This document shows positions 34,954 to 44,003 of a DNA stretch of 64,000 bases, piece by piece. A program made the position numbers and the translations under genes. The notes under the pieces were generated by a model that saw nothing but the letters and a program-made list of their open reading frames with translations, was not told the origin of the DNA and did not search any database. Positions within the stretch are counted from its first letter, which is position 1. Each line of letters opens with the position of its first letter. This stretch comes from Bdellovibrionia bacterium (lineage in GTDB: Bacteria > Bdellovibrionota > Bdellovibrionia > Bdellovibrionales > JAUICD01): NCBI GenBank assembly GCA_030427965.1, contig JAUICD010000007.1, positions 1-64,000 on the forward strand. Reading direction: 5' to 3'.

Positions 34954-35752
34954 TTTCCTCTCCTTTTTTTGCGCCATCTCCGAAGTATCCCGTAATACCT
35001 ATCATAAGGGTTGTTGAGAGTTGACTAGTATTGGAAACATTGTCTGGATTATTGTATTCACGCACTTTTTCGCTTGTGAGATAACGGTTTTGTAATTCAA
35101 CTCGAATAGCCCAATTTTTATGTATGTATATTTGTTGAGCGATATCAAAATTGACTACAGGTGATGTCTCTGTCATTCCACCGTCTTCCGTTTGTTGTTC
35201 ATAAGACAAAACTCCCAAGCCTGGTGAAAAAATAAAATCAAAATACAGAATTTTTTTATCAAAAAGACTCAACTTTGCATAAATCGGAACCCATTGAAAT
35301 GAGGCTCCAATGTAGCTTTTAAAAATATTGTAGTCAGGAGTTGCTCCAAATTCCGATTCAAAGTTTGAAGTCATTTTACTGTCTTTCAAAAGATAATGTG
35401 TGTACTGCATTTCTACACCATATCTTTCAGTGAAGTAATACCCAACACTCAATTGAGCAGTATTACCAACACTAAAACCATCGTTGATCATCACTCCAAA
35501 TCCCAAAGTGGTATTAAAGCGATTGGCTTTGGAGTAAAGCCTATTTTGTACAACTTTAAATTCAGTGTCTTTTGCCATCCAGTATTTTTCTTCAAGATCC
35601 GAGATATCAACCTTTCCACCCTTTTTCTGGGTTTTGGATTTTGCCTTACTCGATTTTCTAGATCTCTTATACTGATTTGATTGCGAATACGAAATCTCGC
35701 AAAAACCGAAAACCAACACGAATAGTATCAATACAGTATTCTGAAGGCGCAT
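34940..35752 (-). CDS. Outer-membrane beta-barrel protein of the Glt/Agl-like cluster
   Basis: 270 residues. Signal peptide (~1-23, cut after SYS), then a short Lys/Ser-rich linker, then alternating amphipathic strands of a small barrel (VGYYFTERYGVEMQYTHY, YIGASFQWVPIYAKLSLF, WAIRVELQNRYLTSEKV, SQLSTTLMIGITGYFG). The layout matches outer-membrane beta-barrel proteins found in gliding clusters (GltA/GltB/GltH type) and in Myxococcus-type genomes. GGGGAGGG precedes ATG 35752. The pore and ligand are unknown. Confidence 0.87.
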   Translation of the reverse strand: MRLQNTVLILFVLVFGFCEISYSQSNQYKRSRKSSKAKSKTQKKGGKVDISDLEEKYWMAKDTEFKVVQNRLYSKANRFNTTLGFGVMINDGFSVGNTAQLSVGYYFTERYGVEMQYTHYLLKDSKMTSNFESEFGATPDYNIFKSYIGASFQWVPIYAKLSLFDKKILYFDFIFSPGLGVLSYEQQTEDGGMTETSPVVNFDIAQQIYIHKNWAIRVELQNRYLTSEKVREYNNPDNVSNTSQLSTTLMIGITGYFGDGAKKGEENESQ

Positions 35753-35801
35753 ATGACCCTCCCCCTTTTAGTGTGTTCCGTGACTCAATCTCTTTAAAAG
35801 T

Positions 35802-37268
35802 CTATTGGTGACTTTTAAATAAAAATGGATAAGTCACTTTCACGGTGGTGCCCCCTTTTGGTTCAGGAAACCTCCACCGTGCAACACGCCTCAGAATACA
35901 TCCCTCGACCATGGCGTTTTTCAATGTTGTAGTTCCAATAGTTTGAGTCGTAACCCCTCCATTGGAACCGATATTAAAACTCACAAGCACTTTCCCGTAC
36001 AATCCTGGGTCCGCACTCAATTGTCTTTCATAGCAATAACGAATTTGACCTAAATGCTTTTCAATAATCTCTGCAATTATGGATCGATCCAATCCACCAT
36101 CTACAACTGTTTCATCTTCAATAATTCCAACCTCAGCGTTACCAACGCTTCCACCACTCAGTGAAGACCCATTCTTGTAGGAACCACTACCTCCACCCTT
36201 ACCAGATGTTTTAATACCTTTGAGTTTAAATGCTCCCACACCTTTTGCCATGCCTTTGATCGCATTGGCCGAACCAATTGATGCCAATGCACGACCAGAT
36301 CTAGCGGAATCTGGAGTTACCCCTCGAGCTTGTATCGAATCAATATTGGAAATAGATCTTTTTGCAATTTTACCAATCAATGCACTTAAGCCTGCACTTC
36401 GAATTTTTGAAACAACTCTTGCTCCCTTCTTTGTTCCCGTTGGAATCGGAGCTTTGGCTGCAGATTTTGATGCCCCAGAGCCAGCTTTACTCAATCGTTT
36501 TTTAACAATTTTTTGAGCCTGTCTCTTGTTCTTCTTCGTAACTTTTGCATCAAATATCATACGGGCATATCTGTTCTTTTTGAGTTCGGGTAAATCCAAT
36601 TCAACGTCAGGCTCCTGAGGCACGAAGACAATGGCCAAAAATAAAACAAGTAAAAACGACGTCACCCCTAACACTGGCCATTTTATGCGTGAATCAATCC
36701 GAAAAACCTCGGGCTCTGCTTTCTCTACACCCATAACAAGTCGTTGAACAATTTCATATGTTCCTAGATCCTCAACATTCACTTCACCTGGGCTTGGCAC
36801 GACAAATGTTTTTTCTTTTCCATCAATAATCGTTGTAAATACCTCATCGTGATTCAAACGAATGGTTTCTAGTATTTTGCCATTTCTTCGAATCAAAATT
36901 TGATGAAAACCTTCAATACTATTTCCTTCACTCAATGACTTGAGATCTTCAAAGAGCGGTCGCCCCATGTTGACCAAAGTCAATTTTAAAAGATGATTTC
37001 CAATTTGAATTTCGCTTGAAGTATTGAGTTCAACTTCAACAATGGATTTATTGTTGTGCCAAGTGCCCGACGCGCTCCCAAGGTCACATAATACCCATTC
37101 ACCATTTCGACACTCAATAACAGAGTGAACAGGGGCCACATCTTCGCCAATAAGTCGAAGATCAACATTCTTGCCAGAGCCAATGACCACCATCCCATCT
37201 GTCGGCTCAATGACCGACCGACGAATATTAGTATCCAAATGAATTTGCTCAATCACAAGCTTTTTCAT
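35802..37268 (-). CDS. FHA-domain, AgmX/PglI C-terminal TonB-like protein (GltG-like)
   Basis: 488 residues spanning the inner membrane. N-terminal FHA domain (about 20-100; GSGKNVDL, PVHSVIE, DLGSASGTWHNN) should bind phosphothreonine in the cytoplasm. A single membrane helix (~203-224) is followed by a Lys/Ala/Gly/Ser-rich periplasmic linker (~235-380) and an AgmX/PglI TonB-like C-terminal domain (~390-488; IRYCYERQL, GKVLVSFNIGSNGGV, CILRRVARWRFPEP). This is the domain order of Myxococcus GltG. It would transmit TolQ/R energy across the periplasm. Start ATG 37268 lies 2 bases after the preceding stop. Confidence 0.92.
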   Translation of the reverse strand: MKKLVIEQIHLDTNIRRSVIEPTDGMVVIGSGKNVDLRLIGEDVAPVHSVIECRNGEWVLCDLGSASGTWHNNKSIVEVELNTSSEIQIGNHLLKLTLVNMGRPLFEDLKSLSEGNSIEGFHQILIRRNGKILETIRLNHDEVFTTIIDGKEKTFVVPSPGEVNVEDLGTYEIVQRLVMGVEKAEPEVFRIDSRIKWPVLGVTSFLLVLFLAIVFVPQEPDVELDLPELKKNRYARMIFDAKVTKKNKRQAQKIVKKRLSKAGSGASKSAAKAPIPTGTKKGARVVSKIRSAGLSALIGKIAKRSISNIDSIQARGVTPDSARSGRALASIGSANAIKGMAKGVGAFKLKGIKTSGKGGGSGSYKNGSSLSGGSVGNAEVGIIEDETVVDGGLDRSIIAEIIEKHLGQIRYCYERQLSADPGLYGKVLVSFNIGSNGGVTTQTIGTTTLKNAMVEGCILRRVARWRFPEPKGGTTVKVTYPFLFKSHQ

Positions 37269-37270
37269 AA

Positions 37271-37510
37271 TTACCTCAAGTACTCCACAGATTCCTTAAT
37301 GCTTTTATCAAAACTCTCGCGCACTTTATAAATTGGTACAAAATCAATTCCTCGCCTTTGAACAACATATGCCCCGTTGGGATTGCGAACCTTCCCGTCA
37401 ATATTTGAACCATCAAAGTTCACTTCCTGAGTTTTTCGATACTTTACCTTCTGAGCAAACGCAGGAATCGAAATGACCAATAGAACTAAAAAAACAAGTC
37501 GATGTTTCAT
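37271..37510 (-). CDS. Small exported protein in the Glt/Agl-like operon
   Basis: 79 residues: signal peptide (~1-19, cut after AFA) and a 60-residue basic mature part with a TQEVNFDGSNIDGKV segment and a conserved-looking IKESVEYLR tail. I do not recognise a domain. ATG 37510 has GGGAGAA upstream; the longer frame from 37564 lies inside the neighbour. Its place directly before the FHA gene suggests a partner of that protein. Confidence 0.8.
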   Translation of the reverse strand: MKHRLVFLVLLVISIPAFAQKVKYRKTQEVNFDGSNIDGKVRNPNGAYVVQRRGIDFVPIYKVRESFDKSIKESVEYLR

Positions 37511-37511
37511 A

Positions 37512-38183
37512 TTATTCTCCCACTCCAGCAAGTCGTTTTTCACCAGAGGGCTTGATTTCAACACCTGCTTTTTGACAAGCTCTCAAACCTTCTTGAGCAA
37601 TTTTATTGTTTGGCCTTCTCTGTAGAATCCAAATAAATTCCTGACTTGCTCTTTCATAGTCATAGTCTGCAAGATAGATGGATCCCATGAAAACCCTAGC
37701 TTCAACAAGATTTGAATCTTCTTTCAAAGCTTTTTCAATCCAATAGACCGATCCAACTCGATCCCCTTCTGACCATGCAATGCGGCCCTTTTCATATAAA
37801 AAGAGAGGATAATTGTTTAAAACACTCAAAGCCTTTTCAATCATCCATTTCGCTTTAACAAATTGTTTTCGTTTATGAGCTACTACACTTGAAAAATAGT
37901 ATCCCCAAGGGTTGTGATTGGATTTCTCAAGCAAAGCTTTTGCTTCTCTTTCTGCTGATACCAACTTGCCTTGAGCAATGCATGCAGCAGCATTCCTCAT
38001 ATGAATCCGCCAGTTCTTTGTTTTTACATTCAATCTCTTTGGGCAATTTTTCTGCCCAAGAAAAACTGAAGATTGAATTTCCAAATTTTTCTTAAGATCT
38101 TTCTCATCCACACTGGTGGTACGAGTCCCAGTCGTCACACATCCTGATACTAAAATGAGAGTCAAGATCATTGCAATTCTCAT
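37512..38183 (-). CDS. TPR lipoprotein (GltE/AglT-like)
   Basis: 223-residue lipoprotein: signal peptide with lipobox LVSGC at about 11-15, and four to five TPR-like helix pairs (~60-205; e.g. AAACIAQGKLVSAEREAKAL, GSIYLADYDYERASQEF). GltE/AglT in Myxococcus is an outer-membrane TPR lipoprotein in the same setting. ATG 38183 overlaps the upstream stop (ATGA). Confidence 0.87.
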   Translation of the reverse strand: MRIAMILTLILVSGCVTTGTRTTSVDEKDLKKNLEIQSSVFLGQKNCPKRLNVKTKNWRIHMRNAAACIAQGKLVSAEREAKALLEKSNHNPWGYYFSSVVAHKRKQFVKAKWMIEKALSVLNNYPLFLYEKGRIAWSEGDRVGSVYWIEKALKEDSNLVEARVFMGSIYLADYDYERASQEFIWILQRRPNNKIAQEGLRACQKAGVEIKPSGEKRLAGVGE

Positions 38184-41080
38184 AATGCCCTCTCTTTAGG
38201 AAGCATAAGTCCTGGTCTATGTATGACATAGTTGGGATGTGCCACTTTCTTCAAATTCACCTTGTCCAACATTGTCTGTATAACACCAATTGACCCATCA
38301 CGAAGATTCAGCTTCTTTGCCACTTTCATGGCTTCACTCAATGATTCAACATATTTGTCTTCCATTGGAAGTGCGAGATTTTCAAGTTCACTTTTGATAG
38401 CTTTTTTATCCTGTTTATTAAGTTTTCCAACAAGCTCTAAAGTTCTCAAAGATTTCGTATAGGCTTGATAGCACTCAGCTAAACCAATGAGAGATTTCAC
38501 ACTGACTTCTGGATCACCGTACGAAATTGCACTTTGAAAAGCTCTTTGAGCTTTATCAAGTTTATTTGTTTTGATTCCCAGAACCGCTGCCAATCGCTCT
38601 GGTCTAGATTTGACGCTTTGACGGTCAAATTCTTCTTTCAAAATTTGAGCTTGAACAAGACGTGCTTGAGCTTTGTATTTTCGGTTCTCATCCGAAGTTT
38701 TCATTTTTAAAGCGTAACCTGCTGTCTTAAATGCACTTGGAGCATCTCCAGATTTCCACTGCTTCATTGCACGAAGAGCTAATATCTTAGATGAGTACGG
38801 CGAATAACCTCTCATCAAAATAAGTTTTTCAATTTGCTTCTTATTTGAACCTCGATCTTCTTGAGAATCGTAAATCAATTCCGCTGCACGAAGAGCTTGT
38901 TGAGGAGTGCCTGCCTCTAATGCAAGCTTTGCATTTGCTTCTGCCTTTTTATAATTTCCTTCAATAAGGTAAAATTGAGCAGCAAGCATATTCCATTTTA
39001 TGGCATTTCCTGCATCAATCTTAACAAGTGCATCTATAGCCTCTATAGCTCCTTTAAAATCAACAATATCCTCATAGGATTTCGCAGCACGCTGTAATGC
39101 AAAAAGAGAGTTTTTATTATTTGGGTATAATTTTGCGTATTGAAGAGAAAGGTCCGCACCTGATTTTTCATTGCCTGTTTTATAATAAAGCTCAATAGCG
39201 TTCCATCTAGCTTTCCCTGCAAGTTTGGACTTTGGATTTTCAGATGCAAATTTTGAATATCCTTTTGCAGCATCCACTAAATTGTCTGACTCTTCCATTT
39301 GCTGAACTTCTGCAAAGAAAGCTTGTTCATAGATGGATTTGAGATTTCTATTGCGATCTCCCTTTCTATGAAACCTCATCAATTCTTTTGTCGATTTTTG
39401 AAGTGAAGCATAGTCTTTCTTAATATTTAGAATATCAAGATACAAATTTTGAGCACGAATCCCTCTCTCTGTTTTAGGAAACTCCCATCCTAAACTTCTC
39501 AACTCAGGAGACGCCTCATCTAAGCGCCCTTTGTCATACGCGATAAAAGCACGTTTAAATCTAACATCTACAAGATATTTTCCTCTTGGATTCCGTTTTA
39601 TATAATTTCTTGCAAGCTTCAAGAACAGTAATTCATCTTCATCCGCCCACTTGTCTTTGACTGCTTTTTCAAGAGAAAAAAGTGCAGAGTAGCTTGAGTC
39701 ATGGACAATTTTTTTATTTTTAGCTTTACTTCCAACAGCGAAGTAATGTTCAACAGCCTTTCTGTATTTCTTACTTTGAAATAACAATTCGGCAAATGAA
39801 TACTGAACTTTATAATCTTCTTCGTTTTCTATAGGAAGCAATAGAAAAGATTCATATGCGCTTTCAGAGGCCGCTGCAATAACTCCAACTCCTCGTGCTT
39901 TTCTGTTCTTGCTCCAAAGCTTGTGCCATTTCGCTGCAAAATTCTTACTTGTGCTTTTAGCCCTGTCTACACACTTGAAATTAACATCTTTACAAACCTC
40001 CACCATTTCACGTACCTGCTGTGAAGCCAAATCTCGTTTTCTCATTTTTTCATAAGTTTCAGCTAACATTTTATGAGATGTCGGCCTTTCTTGAGATTTT
40101 GGGTTGGCTGAAATAAACTCTTTCAACGTCGACTCAAGCGCCTCATGCCTATCATGATGATCAAACAACTGCGCAAGCTTGACAACGTATTGTCCTGCCT
40201 CTTCTTTCCCTGCAAATTTAGCAAAATATCGATAAGCATTTTCTGGCTTATGCACATCTGAGTAAAATAGCACCATATCATTTAAAGCTTCTTCTCTAAG
40301 ATTGATGCTATTGTCGGCCTGAGTTAAGCTTTTTGAATAATCTAACAAATGCTCTAGTTCTTTCAACCCATCAGATGCACGCTTTAAATTGTACATCGCC
40401 CATGCTGATTTATAGACTCCATATGGGTAGACACGAGAATTTGGATATTTTTTAATTTTTTGATACTCTACTAGTGCCGTTTTGTATTTTCTCTCTTTAT
40501 AAAGCATTTCGCCTAACGCAAGTAGAGTATCTGGTACAATATCGGAATCTGGAAATTCAGCTAATAACTGGCGATACAGATTTTTTGCAAGTCTATTCTG
40601 TCCTATTTGTTGACGAGCAAAAGCATTATTGAACATAACCAAATCCAAATCTCGAAATCTTTTAAAACGCCGCTGAATAGAGTCGTATGTCTCAATCGCT
40701 TTGATCAAATATTTCTTAGAAGACGCTCGTTTCACCCTCTTGGGAACGAGATTTACAATTGTTTCCGATTCTCTATGAATTTCATAAAATCGTTCAGATT
40801 TCGCACGACGCACAAAGAGTTCGGCCTTTCGAAACCACAGCCCAGCCTCCAAGCCTGTTCCCCTGTAACGTCGAATCAGTTTATTCACCTGATTGAGAGC
40901 TTCTTTTTCAGACTTTTGAATCATAAGCTCAGCCTTTAAAGCTCTTACATCTCCTTGTGTCACAGATTTTGCATTTCCATATGAGAGATCTTCTGAAATA
41001 TCAGTAACCCCCTCATCCGCCCATAAGTCGAATGCTGCAACAATAAAAAAGAATGTAAGAAAACCTAATACAATTCTCAT
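38180..41080 (-). CDS. Very large exported TPR protein of the Glt/Agl-like cluster
   Basis: 966 residues, signal peptide (~1-21, cut after LWA), then TPR-like repeats from ~60 to ~930. Clear units include ARQQIGQNRLAKNLYRQLL, LLALGEMLYKERKYKTALVEY, AKGYSKFASENPKSKLAGKA and NMLAAQFYLIEGNYKKAEANAK. This long superhelix should act as a periplasmic bridge or docking platform. It follows the TolR pair after 6 bp. Confidence 0.9.
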   Translation of the reverse strand: MRIVLGFLTFFFIVAAFDLWADEGVTDISEDLSYGNAKSVTQGDVRALKAELMIQKSEKEALNQVNKLIRRYRGTGLEAGLWFRKAELFVRRAKSERFYEIHRESETIVNLVPKRVKRASSKKYLIKAIETYDSIQRRFKRFRDLDLVMFNNAFARQQIGQNRLAKNLYRQLLAEFPDSDIVPDTLLALGEMLYKERKYKTALVEYQKIKKYPNSRVYPYGVYKSAWAMYNLKRASDGLKELEHLLDYSKSLTQADNSINLREEALNDMVLFYSDVHKPENAYRYFAKFAGKEEAGQYVVKLAQLFDHHDRHEALESTLKEFISANPKSQERPTSHKMLAETYEKMRKRDLASQQVREMVEVCKDVNFKCVDRAKSTSKNFAAKWHKLWSKNRKARGVGVIAAASESAYESFLLLPIENEEDYKVQYSFAELLFQSKKYRKAVEHYFAVGSKAKNKKIVHDSSYSALFSLEKAVKDKWADEDELLFLKLARNYIKRNPRGKYLVDVRFKRAFIAYDKGRLDEASPELRSLGWEFPKTERGIRAQNLYLDILNIKKDYASLQKSTKELMRFHRKGDRNRNLKSIYEQAFFAEVQQMEESDNLVDAAKGYSKFASENPKSKLAGKARWNAIELYYKTGNEKSGADLSLQYAKLYPNNKNSLFALQRAAKSYEDIVDFKGAIEAIDALVKIDAGNAIKWNMLAAQFYLIEGNYKKAEANAKLALEAGTPQQALRAAELIYDSQEDRGSNKKQIEKLILMRGYSPYSSKILALRAMKQWKSGDAPSAFKTAGYALKMKTSDENRKYKAQARLVQAQILKEEFDRQSVKSRPERLAAVLGIKTNKLDKAQRAFQSAISYGDPEVSVKSLIGLAECYQAYTKSLRTLELVGKLNKQDKKAIKSELENLALPMEDKYVESLSEAMKVAKKLNLRDGSIGVIQTMLDKVNLKKVAHPNYVIHRPGLMLPKERAL

Positions 41081-41086
41081 CTCTTC

Positions 41087-41590
41087 TTACTCCATAACTA
41101 GTACAGCCAACTTAACATCGGCATATCCAGCTAACATTGATGTGTACATGACCTTCTTTAAAAGAGAATACGGCAACCCTTCATCTGCCTGCAAAACAAC
41201 TTGCCCATTAAAATCAACAGCCTCATTTACATTGGCAATAGTCCGACTCTTTTCAGCTTTGTTATCTAAAGCCTTATATAAAGATCGAATAAACTTTGGA
41301 TCGTCACGATCAAGATCTGCCTTTTGGATTTTTCCCTCAGCAAATTCAGTGATTTGCTCATCTTCTACAAAAATACCTTCTTTTGAAACGACAAGTTTCA
41401 AAGATTCTTTGGGGTCTGTTTGGCTTGTCGATTGTGGCAATTTCAATCCTTCTTGTGGGGTTATTTGAACTGCACTTGTTGAATAACTCTTCAAAAGGAA
41501 AACAAGTATGATAGTGAACATATCCACCATAGAAGTGACCTGTAATACAAATGTGGCATCATTTTTACCACGAAGCTGTCGGCGTTTCAT
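41087..41590 (-). CDS. TolR/ExbD-family protein with the proton-channel Asp
   Basis: 167 residues: short cytoplasmic head, one membrane helix (~16-37) with conserved Asp23 (SMVDMFTIILVF), and a periplasmic domain. In TolR/ExbD/MotB-type stators this Asp carries protons. Overlap-free 4-base junctions link it with the neighbours. Comparable to AglR or AglS. Confidence 0.93.
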   Translation of the reverse strand: MKRRQLRGKNDATFVLQVTSMVDMFTIILVFLLKSYSTSAVQITPQEGLKLPQSTSQTDPKESLKLVVSKEGIFVEDEQITEFAEGKIQKADLDRDDPKFIRSLYKALDNKAEKSRTIANVNEAVDFNGQVVLQADEGLPYSLLKKVMYTSMLAGYADVKLAVLVME

Positions 41591-42130
41591 TTAACCCTCC
41601 ACCACATTTGCAAAATTGATATTAGGAAACAGCACACGATGCTCAACTTCTTTTTGTGTTTCCTCATCTTTAAACTTCAAAACAGGGTCTCCCTTTTGCG
41701 TTTCTCTTGCTGCATCCATCACTTTTACAATCTCTTGATAAGAAAGATCATCTGAGGGTTTTATATTCACATTGAAAACCTTGGGATGGCGAATTTTAAC
41801 TTGAACCAAATGTTCATGTAATGCCTGATAATTCAATTCTGAACTCTTCAAAGGAATTCTTTTTGAATTGGATCTCCCATTTTCAGTGACTCGAATTCGA
41901 ATTCCATTTTTCTTATTTGCCTCAATTGAAATACTGACTGGATTCTTGTCTTTTTTATCCTTTTCAACGGCTTTGGCTACAACTTGAGGAATTGGGGTTT
42001 CAATAACAGTCACTCGTACAAAAATCACTGAAAGCAATAGAATAGGAATCAATGCCACCATCATTGACAGCATTGGAGCCAAATCTAGCTCAAATGTTCC
42101 ATCTTCTGTTCTTTGCCTCAACGTTCTCAT
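41591..42130 (-). CDS. TolR/ExbD-family protein lacking the membrane Asp
   Basis: 179 residues with the same layout: membrane helix ~17-38 (LAPMLSMMVALIPILLLSV) and periplasmic domain (IRIRVTENG, FNVNIKPSDDLSYQEIVKVMDAA). At the position of the proton-carrying Asp there is Ser22 (PMLS against P-x-L-D in TolR). It probably forms mixed dimers with the Asp-bearing partner encoded next. Start ATG 42130 with AAGGAGAG upstream. Confidence 0.92.
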   Translation of the reverse strand: MRTLRQRTEDGTFELDLAPMLSMMVALIPILLLSVIFVRVTVIETPIPQVVAKAVEKDKKDKNPVSISIEANKKNGIRIRVTENGRSNSKRIPLKSSELNYQALHEHLVQVKIRHPKVFNVNIKPSDDLSYQEIVKVMDAARETQKGDPVLKFKDEETQKEVEHRVLFPNINFANVVEG

Positions 42131-42166
42131 CAAACTCTCCTTAAGTGTTGTTCTTTATACTTTTCT

Positions 42167-42898
42167 CTAAGCTGCTGGCGTTTTCTTTTTCTTTGGTTTC
42201 TCTGGCATTTTTTCAACAAGTTTTGAATCCGAACCAATATCATTTGAAAAAACTGTTTCTTCACCAAAAGGTGCAAAATCCCTCGCCTTCAATTCTTCAA
42301 TCACACGTCCTGAAACTCTTGTGATTTGCTCAAATATTTTTCCTTGCCGTGAATGTAGAAATGCATAAACAATCATCACAGGAATTGCGACAGAAAGCCC
42401 CAGTGCTGTTGTATTCATCGCCATTGAAATACCATCTGCAAGCAAAGCTTGTTTTTGACCGGGTTCTGCGTGGCCCACGGCTTTAAAGGACATGATAAGG
42501 CCTTGAATTGTACCAAGAAGCCCAACAAGAGTCGCAACGTTTGCAACCATCGTGAGATATCCAAGTCCTTTTGTAAGGTTTGGAATAATGTCACTCACAG
42601 CCACCTCTTGAGCCTCTTCAATGGCTCGAGAATCACGATCTGATTTTTCTAGAATAGCTCGAGTGACATAGGCAACTGGCGATGCTTCATTAGCACTACA
42701 AAAGTTGACGCCATCTTCAATCTTATCCTCTCGAATAAGAGTTCTGATCTGCTTTAGAAAGGATTCCGAATCCAAGGAAGTCTCTTTGAAAAGATATTTC
42801 ACACGCTCCACTATTACGACAAGAGCAAAGAGCCCAAGCCCTATGATGACGAAGCCTGCAAAACCCGCATCTAGAAGTAAGTTAAATATGTCACCCAT
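42167..42898 (-). CDS. TolQ/ExbB/MotA-family proton channel protein (AglQ-like)
   Basis: 243 residues, three membrane helices (~10-30, ~115-140, ~160-185) with the MotA/TolQ/ExbB signature (LLGTIQGLIMSFKAVG, MNTTALGLSVAIPVMIVY) and a large cytoplasmic loop and tail (Lys/Pro-rich end). It supplies the energised stator for the envelope machine together with the two TolR-like proteins. First gene of the operon. Confidence 0.95.
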   Translation of the reverse strand: MGDIFNLLLDAGFAGFVIIGLGLFALVVIVERVKYLFKETSLDSESFLKQIRTLIREDKIEDGVNFCSANEASPVAYVTRAILEKSDRDSRAIEEAQEVAVSDIIPNLTKGLGYLTMVANVATLVGLLGTIQGLIMSFKAVGHAEPGQKQALLADGISMAMNTTALGLSVAIPVMIVYAFLHSRQGKIFEQITRVSGRVIEELKARDFAPFGEETVFSNDIGSDSKLVEKMPEKPKKKKTPAA

Positions 42899-42910
42899 CT
42901 TATCCCTCCA

Positions 42911-43876
42911 TTACCTTTCTATATCGTATTCCACTTCTATTTTATCATTCGCTCCAGGAATTGAATTTCCGCTGAAGCGAATAACTCTGGTGTCTTTTAT
43001 ATAAATCCACCCATTTTCAGTACTTTTTGCTACTTTTTTGCCGTTCATATAAACTTTTATAGTCGAAACAATTGGAATGTCTTTGAGACGAAATTCAGTT
43101 AAACGAGATAGAACTCTTTTACGAATATTCTTTAATGCCGTTCCAAGTTCAGGTTCGCAAATGTCTTCACTCACACCACCACTGAGCTCAACCAATTCCA
43201 AAAAATGATCGCCAGGCTCTGCATATTGCCCAGTTGTTTTACAAAAACCTTCCGGATCAGTAATTCCAATGTAGTTGACAATCCAACTCGGCTCATCCGT
43301 TTCTGTATTTGGCTTAAGAGCATCTAAAAACTCAGATGCCTCTTCAGGAGAGGGTGAACTATGATCATCCTCATTTGAAATAAAAATGATAGCCAGAAGA
43401 GCATCTTTTCTTAAAAAGCCCGTATTCACCGTTGTAAGTTTTTCTGTCGAAAGCGCATTCATCATAGCCCCAATGCCACGCTCTAGATCAGAACCATTTT
43501 CTCCAACTTGAATTGTATTTTCAAAGAGCGATTTGAGATTGGGAGTTCCATTACTTAAGACACGGGGAGATCCAACAAAATTCCCTCTTTCACCACCTCT
43601 TCCATTGTCCATGGTTGTAACGGCAAGATTGAAGTCCATACCTTTTGAATTCAAAACATCTATAAATGCAGAGAATTGATCTGCTACATGCTGCTGATAA
43701 AGTCCCATTGACTCTGAGTTGTCTACAACCCAAAGAACATCCACTTTGGTTCCATAGGTGTACTTTTGACCAAATACATCCACATTTGGAATTGTGCCAA
43801 ATTCCGTCTGGCCACACGACAAAAGGCTAGACAGTAAGGCAAAAAAAATGAATTTATGAAACGCTAGGTCGCGCAA
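42911..43876 (-). CDS. vWA-domain lipoprotein
   Basis: 321 residues. Signal peptide with lipobox LLSC at ~18-21, then a von Willebrand A domain (~45-230) with MIDAS DxSxS-type motif DNSESMG, and metal-loop residues downstream (NEDDHSSPS). A C-terminal ~80-residue beta-rich tail follows. Likely an outer- or inner-leaflet lipoprotein mediating protein contact through a divalent metal. The start is TTG 43876 with GGAGGAAAT immediately upstream. It lies 12 bp before the TolQ-like gene, so it is probably part of the operon. Confidence 0.9.
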   Translation of the reverse strand: MRDLAFHKFIFFALLSSLLSCGQTEFGTIPNVDVFGQKYTYGTKVDVLWVVDNSESMGLYQQHVADQFSAFIDVLNSKGMDFNLAVTTMDNGRGGERGNFVGSPRVLSNGTPNLKSLFENTIQVGENGSDLERGIGAMMNALSTEKLTTVNTGFLRKDALLAIIFISNEDDHSSPSPEEASEFLDALKPNTETDEPSWIVNYIGITDPEGFCKTTGQYAEPGDHFLELVELSGGVSEDICEPELGTALKNIRKRVLSRLTEFRLKDIPIVSTIKVYMNGKKVAKSTENGWIYIKDTRVIRFSGNSIPGANDKIEVEYDIER

Positions 43877-44003
43877 TATTTCCTCCGTTTTAAAAATCGC
43901 TCAATCACACAACAAAACCTTAACAATGTGATTTTGACGCTCTTCTTTCCAGAGTACATACCGCGCAAACGTCCAAGATATTCTATATTTTTAATTATTT
44001 TTT

